Source: an uncultured Pelagibacteraceae bacterium | Lineage (GTDB): Bacteria > Pseudomonadota > Alphaproteobacteria > Pelagibacterales > Pelagibacteraceae | Assembly: GCA_902525295.1 (NCBI GenBank) | Contig: CABZGR010000004.1 | Location: 1-42,464, forward strand | Length of the DNA stretch: 42,464 nucleotides | Reading direction: 5' to 3' | Shown here: in pieces, positions 18,756-28,020 of the stretch | Numbering within the stretch: position 1 is the stretch's first letter | Layout of the letters: each line of letters begins with the position of its first letter | Program-made: the position numbers and the translations under genes | The notes under the pieces: generated by a model | What the model was told of the DNA's origin: nothing | Databases searched by the model: none | The model's input: the letters and a program-made list of their open reading frames with translations, nothing else

Positions 18756-18830
18756 TGGCGGTCCCTAGGGGAATCGAACCCCTCTTTCATGGATGAAAAC
18801 CATGTGTCCTAACCGATAGACGAAGGGACC
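18756..18830 (-). tRNA. tRNA-Glu (UUC)
   Basis: GGTCCCTTCGTCTATCGGTTAGGACACATGGTTTTCATCCATGAAAGAGGGGTTCGATTCCCCTAGGGACCGCCA; complete cloverleaf, encoded CCA. Confidence 0.97.
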
Positions 18831-18865
18831 AGAGATGGAGTTTCTATTGCAATTATTAAAAATAA

Positions 18866-19810
18866 TCAAGCTATAGCTTCCTCACTTTTTATAATTTCTA
18901 TTGTAGATTCTTTGTGTGTGACAAGAGTTTCGGTAATAAATTTTGTATTTTCTTTTTTTACAGCTGCAATCATTTCAGTACTGGTAATACCAGTCGCACA
19001 AAAAATACTATCTCCTTTTACGATTTCATTTAACTCATATTTTTTATTTAGGTCAGATATTCCCATTTTTTTTGCTCTAGCTTTATCTTGATCAGTTACA
19101 AATAAAAATCTTCCCTGAAATTTACATCCATAAGCATCCAATGCTGCTGCAGAGATTACTCCTTCAGGCCCCCCTCCAATGCCTAAAAACAAGTCTATAT
19201 TATACTTATTTTCGGTAACTAATAGAGCACCACAAATATCACCATCTGAAATTAATTTTAAATTTACTTTTAATGATTTTAATTCTTCAATAATCTCCTT
19301 ATGTCTTGGTCTATCAAGAATACAAACTGTAAGTTCATTAATATTTTTATTTTTAGCTTCTGCAATATTGGAAATATTTTTTTTTATAGGATAATCTAAG
19401 TCTGTTGCATCGAATGGAATATCTTTACCTACTGCAATTTTATTCATATAGGTTTCTGGAGCATTAAATAAATTTCCTTTATCTGAAATTGCTAAAACTG
19501 ATATTGCTCCAGGAATATTTTTTGCTGCAAAATTGGTTCCCTCAAGTGGGTCTACTGCTATATCTAAGTTTGGACCATTACCCTTTCCAAGTTTTTCTCC
19601 TATATATAACATTGGTGCTTTGTCTAATTCACCCTCACCTATTACTACTTCTCCATTAATTTCTAGATTATTTAAATCATTTCTCATTGAATCTGTAGCA
19701 GCTTTATCAGCTAATTTTTTATCCCCTTTACCAAGATATTGATAACAATTAATAGCTGCTCTTGAAGTAACTTTAACAAGTGAGTTGATCAAATCTTTAT
19801 TTAAAGACAT
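18866..19810 (-). CDS. glpX: Class II fructose-1,6-bisphosphatase
   Basis: GEVVIGEGELDKAPMLYIGEKLG, DIAVDPLEGTN, GIGGGPEGVISAAAL. Confidence 0.95.
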   Translation of the reverse strand: MSLNKDLINSLVKVTSRAAINCYQYLGKGDKKLADKAATDSMRNDLNNLEINGEVVIGEGELDKAPMLYIGEKLGKGNGPNLDIAVDPLEGTNFAAKNIPGAISVLAISDKGNLFNAPETYMNKIAVGKDIPFDATDLDYPIKKNISNIAEAKNKNINELTVCILDRPRHKEIIEELKSLKVNLKLISDGDICGALLVTENKYNIDLFLGIGGGPEGVISAAALDAYGCKFQGRFLFVTDQDKARAKKMGISDLNKKYELNEIVKGDSIFCATGITSTEMIAAVKKENTKFITETLVTHKESTIEIIKSEEAIA

Positions 19811-20808
19811 TAAATATTTTCAACAGTAGATTCTTCTGAATTATATTTCAATCTAGCCTCAAATTCACTTAATCTTTTCCATACTGAAATCAATTCCACT
19901 ATAGTAGACCAGCTTCTAACTAAGTATTGTAATGAATTTTCAACTCTTCCAAATGCTCTAGTTATCTGTTGAACAAAACCTAATGTTATCGCACCTGATA
20001 CTATAGTTGGTGCTAAAGCTAAATATGGAACAATTACCATTCCTTGAAAATAGCTCCATTTTACTGCATTGAAATACAAATAGTGAAAATATGATTTATA
20101 ATGAATACCTCTAACTCTATCATATAATTGACCAATTGTTGGTGGAGCTGCTCTTATTGGATCGTCTTCACCATGGACTAATTCTTTTCTATAACCTGCT
20201 TCTTCTTTTTGAATATCATATTCAATACCAGGCAACTTTATTCCTACAGCAGCCAACAAAACTGTCCCACCCAGAGCAGATATAATTGCAACCCAAACTA
20301 AAGCATGATCAACTTCTCCAATCCATGGAAGTACATCGACTTGTTTAGATAAACCCCATAATATTGGCAGGAAAGCCACTAATGTCATTATACTATCTAG
20401 AAGACCAACGCCAAGGCCTTCCATTATTCTTGCAAATTTTAAAGTGTCTTCTTGAACTCTCTGCGATGCCCCTTCAGTTAAACGAGCTTTTAACCATTGA
20501 GAATGATAATATTCAGCCATAGAAGTTCTCCATCTAAATACCCAATGAGAAACAAAAAAACCTGTTACAATGGCAATTATAATCCAAAGACCAGCAACTT
20601 TTGCAAATGTAAATAAATATCCAATGAATTCAGTTTCAGTTACTGAACCAGGCTCTGTCAAAGCTTTTTGAAGAGTATCGTAAAATTCTCCGAACCATTC
20701 ATTGATTTTTACATCTAATTGTACTTGATACCAAGTTGAAACTAATATGAAGATTGATCCAAATATACTCCAACCATACCATCTTCTTTCTGTAAAAAAT
20801 TTAAACAT
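19810..20808 (-). CDS. SbmA/BacA-like peptide transporter family protein
   Basis: 332 aa; WYQVQLDVKINEWFGEFYDTLQKAL, WVFRWRTSMAEYYHSQWLKARLTEGASQRVQEDTLKFARIMEGLG. Confidence 0.9.
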   Translation of the reverse strand: MFKFFTERRWYGWSIFGSIFILVSTWYQVQLDVKINEWFGEFYDTLQKALTEPGSVTETEFIGYLFTFAKVAGLWIIIAIVTGFFVSHWVFRWRTSMAEYYHSQWLKARLTEGASQRVQEDTLKFARIMEGLGVGLLDSIMTLVAFLPILWGLSKQVDVLPWIGEVDHALVWVAIISALGGTVLLAAVGIKLPGIEYDIQKEEAGYRKELVHGEDDPIRAAPPTIGQLYDRVRGIHYKSYFHYLYFNAVKWSYFQGMVIVPYLALAPTIVSGAITLGFVQQITRAFGRVENSLQYLVRSWSTIVELISVWKRLSEFEARLKYNSEESTVENI

Positions 20809-21089
20809 TATTTTGTAAAATTATCAGCGTAAGATTTAAGAGTAATTTTTCTTTTATTCGGCTCAATTACTTCAAAATCAATTTTATTTTTTTTTGCATA
20901 TTCAATTGCTAATTCTTTTGTGGAAAATTCTAATTTTAATTCACTATAAGTATCTGTAGAACTCTCCCACCCCATCAAAGGATTGATTCCAGGATCATCT
21001 GTAATATATTCAATAATCCATTTATCAAATTTCTTTAATCCTGACTGCATAGCAGTTTTAGAAGGTTTATAAATTTTTGCTTTTTTCAT
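20808..21089 (-). CDS. ETC complex I subunit (NDUFS4/NDUFA-type accessory) family protein
   Basis: Start placed at ATG 21089: MKKAKIYKPSKTAMQSGLKKFDKWIIEYITDDPGINPLMGWESSTDTYSELKLEFSTKELAIEYAKKNKI. The track's extension runs into the tRNA-Pro gene. Confidence 0.85.
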   Translation of the reverse strand: MKKAKIYKPSKTAMQSGLKKFDKWIIEYITDDPGINPLMGWESSTDTYSELKLEFSTKELAIEYAKKNKIDFEVIEPNKRKITLKSYADNFTK

Positions 21090-21093
21090 AAAA

Positions 21094-21170
21094 TGGTCGG
21101 GGTGGTAGGATTCGAACCTACGGCCCCTTGGTCCCAAACCAAGTGCGCTACCAGGCTGCGCTACACCCCG
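21094..21170 (-). tRNA. tRNA-Pro (UGG)
   Basis: CGGGGTGTAGCGCAGCCTGGTAGCGCACTTGGTTTGGGACCAAGGGGCCGTAGGTTCGAATCCTACCACCCCGACCA; full cloverleaf, encoded CCA. Confidence 0.97.
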
Positions 21171-21265
21171 AATGCTGTACTAATACAGTAGATAAAAAAA
21201 ATTTCAAAGTATATTAATCACTATTTAAAAGGAAATTTTACAAAATTTGCTATATATAAGTATCT

Positions 21266-21760
21266 ATGATCATTGAATGTCCAGCCTGTTCTAAGAAGTT
21301 CAATATTGATGAAAAATTAATTCCAAATGAAGGTAGACTTTTAAAGTGCGGCAATTGCGAACATACATGGTTTTTTAAAAAAGAAGAAAAAACAAAATTA
21401 GAGGCTGAAACTACAAATAAAAGTCAAATTGAAGAAAATAAATCAGAGATTAATATAGAACTAGTTGAAGAACCTATAAAACAAACAAAAAAAATAAGAA
21501 AAAAAATTTCAAAAAAATCTTCAACAAAAGAGAGTACATCAAAAGAATTAGTGTCTATTGATAAAAGTTCAGTTTCAAGAGAAAACAATATTATAAAAAA
21601 AATATTTCTAATTATTATTTCTATTATCGCATTTATTTTACTTATAGACACATTTAAAAATCAGATATCTGTTATATTTCCTGGCATATTACAAATGTCA
21701 GATAGTTTGTATTTAGTAATAAATGACTTGAAATTATTTATTAAAGATTTAGTCAGGTAA
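21266..21760 (+). CDS. MJ0042-type zinc-ribbon membrane protein
   Basis: MIIECPACSKKFNIDEKLIPNEGRLLKCGNCEHTWFF zinc ribbon, one TM near C-terminus. Confidence 0.88.
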   Translation: MIIECPACSKKFNIDEKLIPNEGRLLKCGNCEHTWFFKKEEKTKLEAETTNKSQIEENKSEINIELVEEPIKQTKKIRKKISKKSSTKESTSKELVSIDKSSVSRENNIIKKIFLIIISIIAFILLIDTFKNQISVIFPGILQMSDSLYLVINDLKLFIKDLVR

Positions 21761-21762
21761 AA

Positions 21763-22935
21763 ATGATTCAGATAATTACAAAACCATTTAGATGGTTTTT
21801 TAAATTAGAAGCCGCAAGTGGCTTAGTCCTGCTTTTTGCTGCTATTATAGCATTAATAGTAAGTAATTCTAATTTATCTGAATTATATTTTTCAACATTA
21901 AATAAATATTTATTTTTAGGAATAAATAATTTTGGTTTAAAATTATCTGTTTTACACTGGATAAATGATGCCTTAATGGCAATATTTTTTTTCTTTGTAA
22001 CATTGGAAATTAAAAGAGAATTTTTACAAGGAGAGCTGTCGAATATAAAGCAAGCACTTCTTCCGATTATTGCTGCAGTTGGAGGAATGTTAGTTCCTGC
22101 ATTATTTTATGTCTTTATTAATTTTGGAGATAGTGAAACAATGAATGGTTGGGCCATTCCATCTGCAACTGATATTGCATTTTCTTTAGGAGTACTTTCA
22201 TTATTGGGTAAAAGAGTTCCTTTATCGTTAAAAGTTTTTTTAACTGCTTTAGCTATTATAGATGACTTGGGAGCTATAGTCATAATTGCATTATTCTATT
22301 CAGGTGATCTGAGCATTAAATATTTAAGCTTAATGCTTTTAGCCTTTATTGTTCTTCTTGTAATAAATAAGTTTAATATAAAAAAATTTTTACCTTATTT
22401 AATTGTTGGAATATTTCTTTGGGACTTCACTCACAATTCTGGAATTCATGCAACAATTGCTGGTGTTTTGCTAGCAATGACTATACCTCATAGAAAAAAA
22501 GATAAGGACTTTTCACTACTAATAAAAATTGAACATGCGATTAGTCCATATGTTGCATTTGGTATTATGCCATTATTTGCTTTTGCAAATGCTGGTGTTT
22601 CATTAGAAGGTTTATCTTTTTCATCTTTACTTGATAAAGTCCCATTAGGAATTTTATTAGGATTGTTTGTTGGTAAACAATTAGGAGTATTTGTATTTTC
22701 TTATGTTTCAATAAAATTGAAAATTGCCCAGATGCCTAATAATTCTAACTGGTTTAACTTTTATGGCGTTGGTGTTTTAACGGGTATTGGTTTTACAATG
22801 AGCTTATTTGTGGGGAATTTAGCATTCGTTGAAAATATGCAATATATGGATGGAGTTAAAATAGGAGTTTTAACTGGGTCATTATTATCCACTTTATTTG
22901 GATACTTCTTAATACTACTTACACCAAATAAGTAA
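21763..22935 (+). CDS. nhaA: Na+/H+ antiporter NhaA
   Basis: FFFVTLEIKREFLQGELS, GWAIPSATDIAFSLGVLSLLG, LAIIDDLGAIVIIALFY. Confidence 0.97.
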   Translation: MIQIITKPFRWFFKLEAASGLVLLFAAIIALIVSNSNLSELYFSTLNKYLFLGINNFGLKLSVLHWINDALMAIFFFFVTLEIKREFLQGELSNIKQALLPIIAAVGGMLVPALFYVFINFGDSETMNGWAIPSATDIAFSLGVLSLLGKRVPLSLKVFLTALAIIDDLGAIVIIALFYSGDLSIKYLSLMLLAFIVLLVINKFNIKKFLPYLIVGIFLWDFTHNSGIHATIAGVLLAMTIPHRKKDKDFSLLIKIEHAISPYVAFGIMPLFAFANAGVSLEGLSFSSLLDKVPLGILLGLFVGKQLGVFVFSYVSIKLKIAQMPNNSNWFNFYGVGVLTGIGFTMSLFVGNLAFVENMQYMDGVKIGVLTGSLLSTLFGYFLILLTPNK

Positions 22936-22942
22936 GTAGTTT

Positions 22943-23488
22943 ATGAAGAAATTAATAATAATAAGTTTAACAATTATAATGTTTTTTTTTAAAAATTCAG
23001 CAATGAGCAATAATCAGGAAAGTTTTTATGATCTAGAAATAGAGAGTATTAATGGAGAAATCATTAAATTAAAAGATTATAGGAATAAAGTTATACTTAT
23101 AGTAAACACTGCCAGCTATTGTGGTTTCACAAAACAATACGAAGATCTACAAGAATTATGGGATAAATACAAATCTAAAGGTCTAATCGTTCTTGGAGTA
23201 CCCTCAGACTCTTTCAATCAAGAAAAAAAAACCAATAGTGAAGTAAAAGAATTTTGTGAAGTAAATTTTGACATTAATTTTCCATTAACAACTATTACGG
23301 AAGTAAAAGGTAGAGATGCACATGAGATTTTTAAGTGGGCAGAAAATAATTTTGGCAAATCTGCAGTCCCTAAGTGGAATTTTCATAAAATATTAATCAA
23401 TAAACAAGGAAATGTAGAAGACACATATGCCTCTTTTACAAAACCTACATCAAATAAAATTATAAATAAAATTGAAGAAATACTATAG
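22943..23488 (+). CDS. Glutathione peroxidase family protein (Cys type) with N-terminal signal-like segment
   Basis: ILIVNTASYCGFTKQYEDLQELWDKYKSKGLIVLGVPSDSFNQE; ..PKWNFHKILINKQG. Confidence 0.93.
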   Translation: MKKLIIISLTIIMFFFKNSAMSNNQESFYDLEIESINGEIIKLKDYRNKVILIVNTASYCGFTKQYEDLQELWDKYKSKGLIVLGVPSDSFNQEKKTNSEVKEFCEVNFDINFPLTTITEVKGRDAHEIFKWAENNFGKSAVPKWNFHKILINKQGNVEDTYASFTKPTSNKIINKIEEIL

Positions 23489-24259
23489 TTCTATTGTTAA
23501 ACCATCATGTGCTGGTGTGACATTTTTTGGTATAACTTTTTTTAACTGATTATAATCTAAGACTGGTGATAGATTTGAAAGAATAGCCTTTTTTGGTTTA
23601 AATTTTTTGATGAAGTATAAAGATTTTTCTAAATTAAAGTGTGACGGATGAAAATTGTACCACAGACAATCAATTATTAAATAATTTAAATTTTTAAAAT
23701 ATAAGAAATCCTTTTTATAAATATCACTTACATCAGTAATATAAGCGATTTTTTTATCAATTATAAAACAATTAGAATTAACTGCACCATGCTTAACGAC
23801 AATTGATTTAAATCTTACATTTTTGTTTTTATGTTTTATAAATGAATTTTTCTTTAATTTATTTAATTTTAAAGTTGCAGGATATTCTTTAGAATAATTA
23901 TTAAAACAATATGAAAAACTTTGTTTTAAATATTTTGAAGTAGCTTTATCTGCGTAAACATTAACTTGTTTTCTCCTATTTATAAAAAAAGATCTTAAAT
24001 CATTTATACCATGTGTTTGATCAGCATGCAGATGTGAATAAAATACTTTATCAATTTTCTTAATTTTATGACGCAATAACTGTTGTCTTAAGTCAGGAGA
24101 TGTATCAATTAAAATATTTTCATCAGTTGTTTTAATCAGTGCAGAACATCTTGTTCTATAATTTTTCTTATTTTTTGGATCACAATTTCCAAAAAAACCA
24201 TCGGGTCTTGGCACTCCCATGGAGCTTCCACAACCTAATATTATAAATTTTATACTCAT
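23483..24259 (-). CDS. MBL-fold metallo-hydrolase (PhnP-like)
   Basis: LGCGSSMGVPRPDG, ILIDTSPDLRQQLL, YSHLHADQTHGINDLR. Confidence 0.9.
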   Translation of the reverse strand: MSIKFIILGCGSSMGVPRPDGFFGNCDPKNKKNYRTRCSALIKTTDENILIDTSPDLRQQLLRHKIKKIDKVFYSHLHADQTHGINDLRSFFINRRKQVNVYADKATSKYLKQSFSYCFNNYSKEYPATLKLNKLKKNSFIKHKNKNVRFKSIVVKHGAVNSNCFIIDKKIAYITDVSDIYKKDFLYFKNLNYLIIDCLWYNFHPSHFNLEKSLYFIKKFKPKKAILSNLSPVLDYNQLKKVIPKNVTPAHDGLTIEL

Positions 24260-25020
24260 TATTGAAAAAATAATCTTTCAAAATTATTATTTGTAATATC
24301 TTCTAATTCATCAAAAGTTAGTGATTTTAATTCTGAAAGTTTTTCCAATGTATATTTAATAAAAGAAGGTTCATTTTTTCTACCTCTCATTGGAATAGGA
24401 GCTAAAAAAGGGCTATCTGTTTCAATTAAAATTTTGTCATTTTCAATCATTTTAAATGTTTCTTGCAGATCAGTACTATTTTTGAAAGTTATTATTCCAC
24501 TAGCAGAAAAATATGCATTTAATGTCATCATTTTTTTTGCAAAATCTTTTGAACCTGTAAAACAATGCATAAGTATTTTAATATCACTATTTTTATATTT
24601 ATTTAAAATATCAAAAGTTTCTGTTTCGGCACTTCTAGAATGAACTATTAAAGGATAATTTAGTTCAATGGATGCCTCTATATGTGTCTCAAAACTTTTA
24701 ATTTGATCATCTTTATGACTATTTTCATAATAAAAATCTAATCCAGTCTCTCCTACTCCAATTATTTTTTTAAATTTATTAGCATTTTCAACGATGAATT
24801 TTTTATCCATTTTATCAATGCTGGACTCGTGAGGGTGAATTCCTACACTTCCATAAATTATTTCATCAAGATTTATTATTTTTTTAATATTTTCAAAACT
24901 TTTTGAATTGGTTGAAATGGTTAAAATTTTCTTTAATCCATTTTCCTTAGAACGTTTGATAACATCACTAATATTTGAATAAAGGGGTTCGTGATCAAGA
25001 TGACAATGTGAGTCTATCAT
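24259..25020 (-). CDS. TatD family hydrolase
   Basis: MIDSHCHLDHEPL, VGIHPHES, VGETGLDFYYE, ILIETDSPFLAPIPMRGRKNEP. Confidence 0.95.
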   Translation of the reverse strand: MIDSHCHLDHEPLYSNISDVIKRSKENGLKKILTISTNSKSFENIKKIINLDEIIYGSVGIHPHESSIDKMDKKFIVENANKFKKIIGVGETGLDFYYENSHKDDQIKSFETHIEASIELNYPLIVHSRSAETETFDILNKYKNSDIKILMHCFTGSKDFAKKMMTLNAYFSASGIITFKNSTDLQETFKMIENDKILIETDSPFLAPIPMRGRKNEPSFIKYTLEKLSELKSLTFDELEDITNNNFERLFFQ

Positions 25021-26543
25021 TTTTCAATTTTTTTAAACAAAATATCTAATTTATTTATTTTTAAATCTTTTTTTAAAATTTCATTATTATCAATTGATGT
25101 AAAATCAATAGAATTTTCTGTTTCATCAAAAACATTTAGCACTTTTAATGATGTTTCTGGCATTACTGGATAAAGCAAAATAGTAATTTTTCTAATTAAT
25201 TCTAATGCAGTATAAACAATCGTATTTAACCTTAATCTATCATCTTTCTTCTTCCAAGGTTCCTGATCATTAAAGTATTTGTTTGCCGCAAACAATCTAT
25301 CAACAATAAAACTCATGTATTGGTTTATGTCTTGATTATCTATAAATGATCTTATTTTATCTAGATTATTTAATGGTTTTAAAATTTCTAAATCTTCATC
25401 ATTATATTTGTGATCAGGTATTAAAGATGAACAATTTTTTTCAGCAAAAGAAAGTACTCTTTGACATAAGTTTCCAAAATTATTTGCTAAATCACTATTA
25501 ATACAATTTTCTAGTTTTTCCTCTGAAATATTTCCATCATTACCAAAAGAAACTTCTTTAAGTAAATAATATCTTAATGGATCTAAACCATAAACATTTA
25601 TGATTTCTAATGGATCTAAAATATTTCCTTTTGATTTTGACATTTTTTCATCACCAGAGAGTATCCATCCATGTCCGTATACCCTTTTTGGTGGTTCAAT
25701 TTTTGCAGCTAATAAGAAAGCTGGCCAATAAATGGCATGAAATCTTAATATGTCTTTACCAATAATATGTAAATCTGCTGGCCAAAAACTTTTATATAAT
25801 TCATTATTTTCATCGGGATATTTTAAAGAACTTAAATAATTTGTTAATGCATCTAACCATACATAAACAACATGATTTTCATCACTCGGTACTTTCACAC
25901 CCCAAGAAAATGTTTTTCTACTAACAGATAAGTCTTTTAAGCCACTTTTGACAAAGCTAATTACTTCGTTTCTTCTACTTTCAGGTAAAATAAAATTTTT
26001 ATTTTTTTCATAAAAATCTAATAACGGCTTTTCCCATTCTGAAAGTTTAAAAAAAAAAGATTCTTCTTCAACCCACTCAACAGCTGAACCAGATGATTTA
26101 GCAACTTTTAAACCATCTTTTTCTTCGACCTCATCTTCATTATAAAAAGCCTCATCTGATACAGAATACCAACCAGAATATTTAGACAAAAAAATTTGCT
26201 TATTTTTTTCAAGTATATTCCATAAATTTTGTACAGATACTTTATGTCTATCTTCTGTAGTTCTAATAAAATCTGTATTAGATAAGTTTAATGTTTTAGT
26301 TAAATCCTCAAATGTTTTACTTATTTCATCACAAAAAGATTTTGGATCCTTATTTAACTTTTCAGCAGATCTTTGTATTTTTAAACCATGCTCATCTGTG
26401 CCTGTTAAAAAATAGACATTAAAACCATCAATTTTTTTAAAACGTGCAAAAAAATCAGCAATAATGCTCGAATATGCATGTCCCATATGAGGTTTTGCGG
26501 AAGGATAGTAAATTGGTGTTGTTATATAATAATTTTTATTCAC
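25017..26543 (-). CDS. metG: Methionyl-tRNA synthetase
   Basis: YYITTPIYYPSAKPHMGHAYSSIIAD, FLTGTDEHGLKIQ, DEKMSKSKGNILDP. Confidence 0.97.
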   Translation of the reverse strand: MNKNYYITTPIYYPSAKPHMGHAYSSIIADFFARFKKIDGFNVYFLTGTDEHGLKIQRSAEKLNKDPKSFCDEISKTFEDLTKTLNLSNTDFIRTTEDRHKVSVQNLWNILEKNKQIFLSKYSGWYSVSDEAFYNEDEVEEKDGLKVAKSSGSAVEWVEEESFFFKLSEWEKPLLDFYEKNKNFILPESRRNEVISFVKSGLKDLSVSRKTFSWGVKVPSDENHVVYVWLDALTNYLSSLKYPDENNELYKSFWPADLHIIGKDILRFHAIYWPAFLLAAKIEPPKRVYGHGWILSGDEKMSKSKGNILDPLEIINVYGLDPLRYYLLKEVSFGNDGNISEEKLENCINSDLANNFGNLCQRVLSFAEKNCSSLIPDHKYNDEDLEILKPLNNLDKIRSFIDNQDINQYMSFIVDRLFAANKYFNDQEPWKKKDDRLRLNTIVYTALELIRKITILLYPVMPETSLKVLNVFDETENSIDFTSIDNNEILKKDLKINKLDILFKKIEK

Positions 26544-27405
26544 TTAGTAATTTATCCTTAAATTCTAAAAAAAAAGTTTCATAATCAAGATTAAATTTTT
26601 TTACATTAGATAGTTTTGAATAATAATATTCTTTAACTTTATATGACAGTTTTTTTGTTGTGTTTATATGTTTATAAAAAAATAATTCAATAATCATATT
26701 TAAATTATCTCTTATAAACTCTTGTTTAATATAATGCTTATTGTTAATTAAATTAACTAACAAATCATCAATTGTGGTTTCGGATACTGATAATTCAAAT
26801 TCATTCATATAGTTTATTAAGGATATTAAAAAAAAAGGTGTTGAGTAATAATTTAGTAAATTTGTATTTATTTGATCATATATATTTTCATTAAAGTAAT
26901 TATTGACAATTAATCTGGTATTTTCATTAGATAAACTTAATTTAAATTCTATACATCGAGATTTTATTGTATTTATTAAAAACTTCTCTGAATTAAAAAT
27001 TAAAATAAAAAAAACATTTTCATTTGGTTCCTCTAAATTTTTTAATAAAGCATTTGATGAATTAATATTTAAAAATTCGACATCGTCGAGGATTATAAAT
27101 CTTGATTTATTATTAAAGGAGGATTGATTTGTAAACTTTATGATTTCTCTAATTTGATCAATTTCTATATTTTTTTTATCATTATTTTTTTTTATATTTA
27201 AAACATTAGGATGGGATTTATTTTTTATTAGCTCATTATCGTTATTAGAATTAAAAATTTTATATAAAAATTTTTCTGTAAGTAATGATTTTCCAATACC
27301 TTTTTTACCAGATAATAAAATTTTATTTGGAAGTTCATTATTTTCGTAAAGTGTTACAAATTTTTCTAAATATGTTTCATGTCCTATTAATTTATGTTCA
27401 GACAT
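26536..27405 (-). CDS. holB: DNA polymerase III delta' subunit
   Basis: NKILLSGKKGIGKSLLTEKF Walker A; NSSNALLKNLEEPNENVFFILI; IKSRCIEF; between tmk and metG. Confidence 0.88.
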   Translation of the reverse strand: MSEHKLIGHETYLEKFVTLYENNELPNKILLSGKKGIGKSLLTEKFLYKIFNSNNDNELIKNKSHPNVLNIKKNNDKKNIEIDQIREIIKFTNQSSFNNKSRFIILDDVEFLNINSSNALLKNLEEPNENVFFILIFNSEKFLINTIKSRCIEFKLSLSNENTRLIVNNYFNENIYDQINTNLLNYYSTPFFLISLINYMNEFELSVSETTIDDLLVNLINNKHYIKQEFIRDNLNMIIELFFYKHINTTKKLSYKVKEYYYSKLSNVKKFNLDYETFFLEFKDKLLSE

Positions 27406-28020
27406 TTATATTATTTTCTCAAGTTTATTTATTATGATTTTTTTTACTTCGTTAATTGTATTAATGTTTGAATTAATTTTAATATATTTGTTCTTATTGC
27501 TTGAAATTTTTTCATATCCGCTCTGAACTTTCTCATAAAATTTAAGTTTAAATTTATCATATCTATTTAAGTTAGATCTATTTCTAAGCCTTTTTTGTAA
27601 ATTTTTTGAATTTACAGTGCTTAAAAAAACTATATCAGGATTAAAATTTCCAATTATAAACTTATTCAGCATTTTGATTAACTTTAAATCAATTTTCATT
27701 CCATAATGTTGATATGCAGTAGTAGAATCCGTAAAACGATCAATTAATATTATTTTTTTTTTATAATTTTTTTTAATAATTTTCTCAAAATTTTCTGATC
27801 TTCCAGCATAAAATAGTAATAGATCGGTTTTATTATTTAAATTTAGTTTCTTATTTAAAATCAATTTTCTTATTTTTTCTGAAAAAATTGAACCACCAGG
27901 CTCTCTTAATTTTATAAAACTTTTTCTACGTTTTTTTAAATAGTTTGCAGCAATTTTAAAATTTGTAGTTTTTCCCGAGGCCTCAATACCTTCAAATATA
28001 ATAATTGGATATTTAGACAT
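27406..28020 (-). CDS. tmk: Thymidylate kinase
   Basis: IIFEGIEASGKTTNFKIAANYL, LREPGGSIFSEKIRKLIL, IDRFTDSTTAYQHYG. Confidence 0.96.
   Translation of the reverse strand: MSKYPIIIFEGIEASGKTTNFKIAANYLKKRRKSFIKLREPGGSIFSEKIRKLILNKKLNLNNKTDLLLFYAGRSENFEKIIKKNYKKKIILIDRFTDSTTAYQHYGMKIDLKLIKMLNKFIIGNFNPDIVFLSTVNSKNLQKRLRNRSNLNRYDKFKLKFYEKVQSGYEKISSNKNKYIKINSNINTINEVKKIIINKLEKII

Noticed and set aside
16506-18830. Integrative element using tRNA-Glu as attachment site
   Set aside because: I found no second copy of the tRNA-Glu 3' end on the far side of the integrase, and the intervening genes look chromosomal.
26903-27127. Plus-strand ORF of 74 aa, with similar shadows at 1834-2055, 4394-4615, 19179-19394, 19533-19742, 21424-21651, 24434-24643, 39970-40188 and 41615-41983
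   Set aside because: All lie antisense within confidently identified genes; expected by chance in AT-rich DNA.
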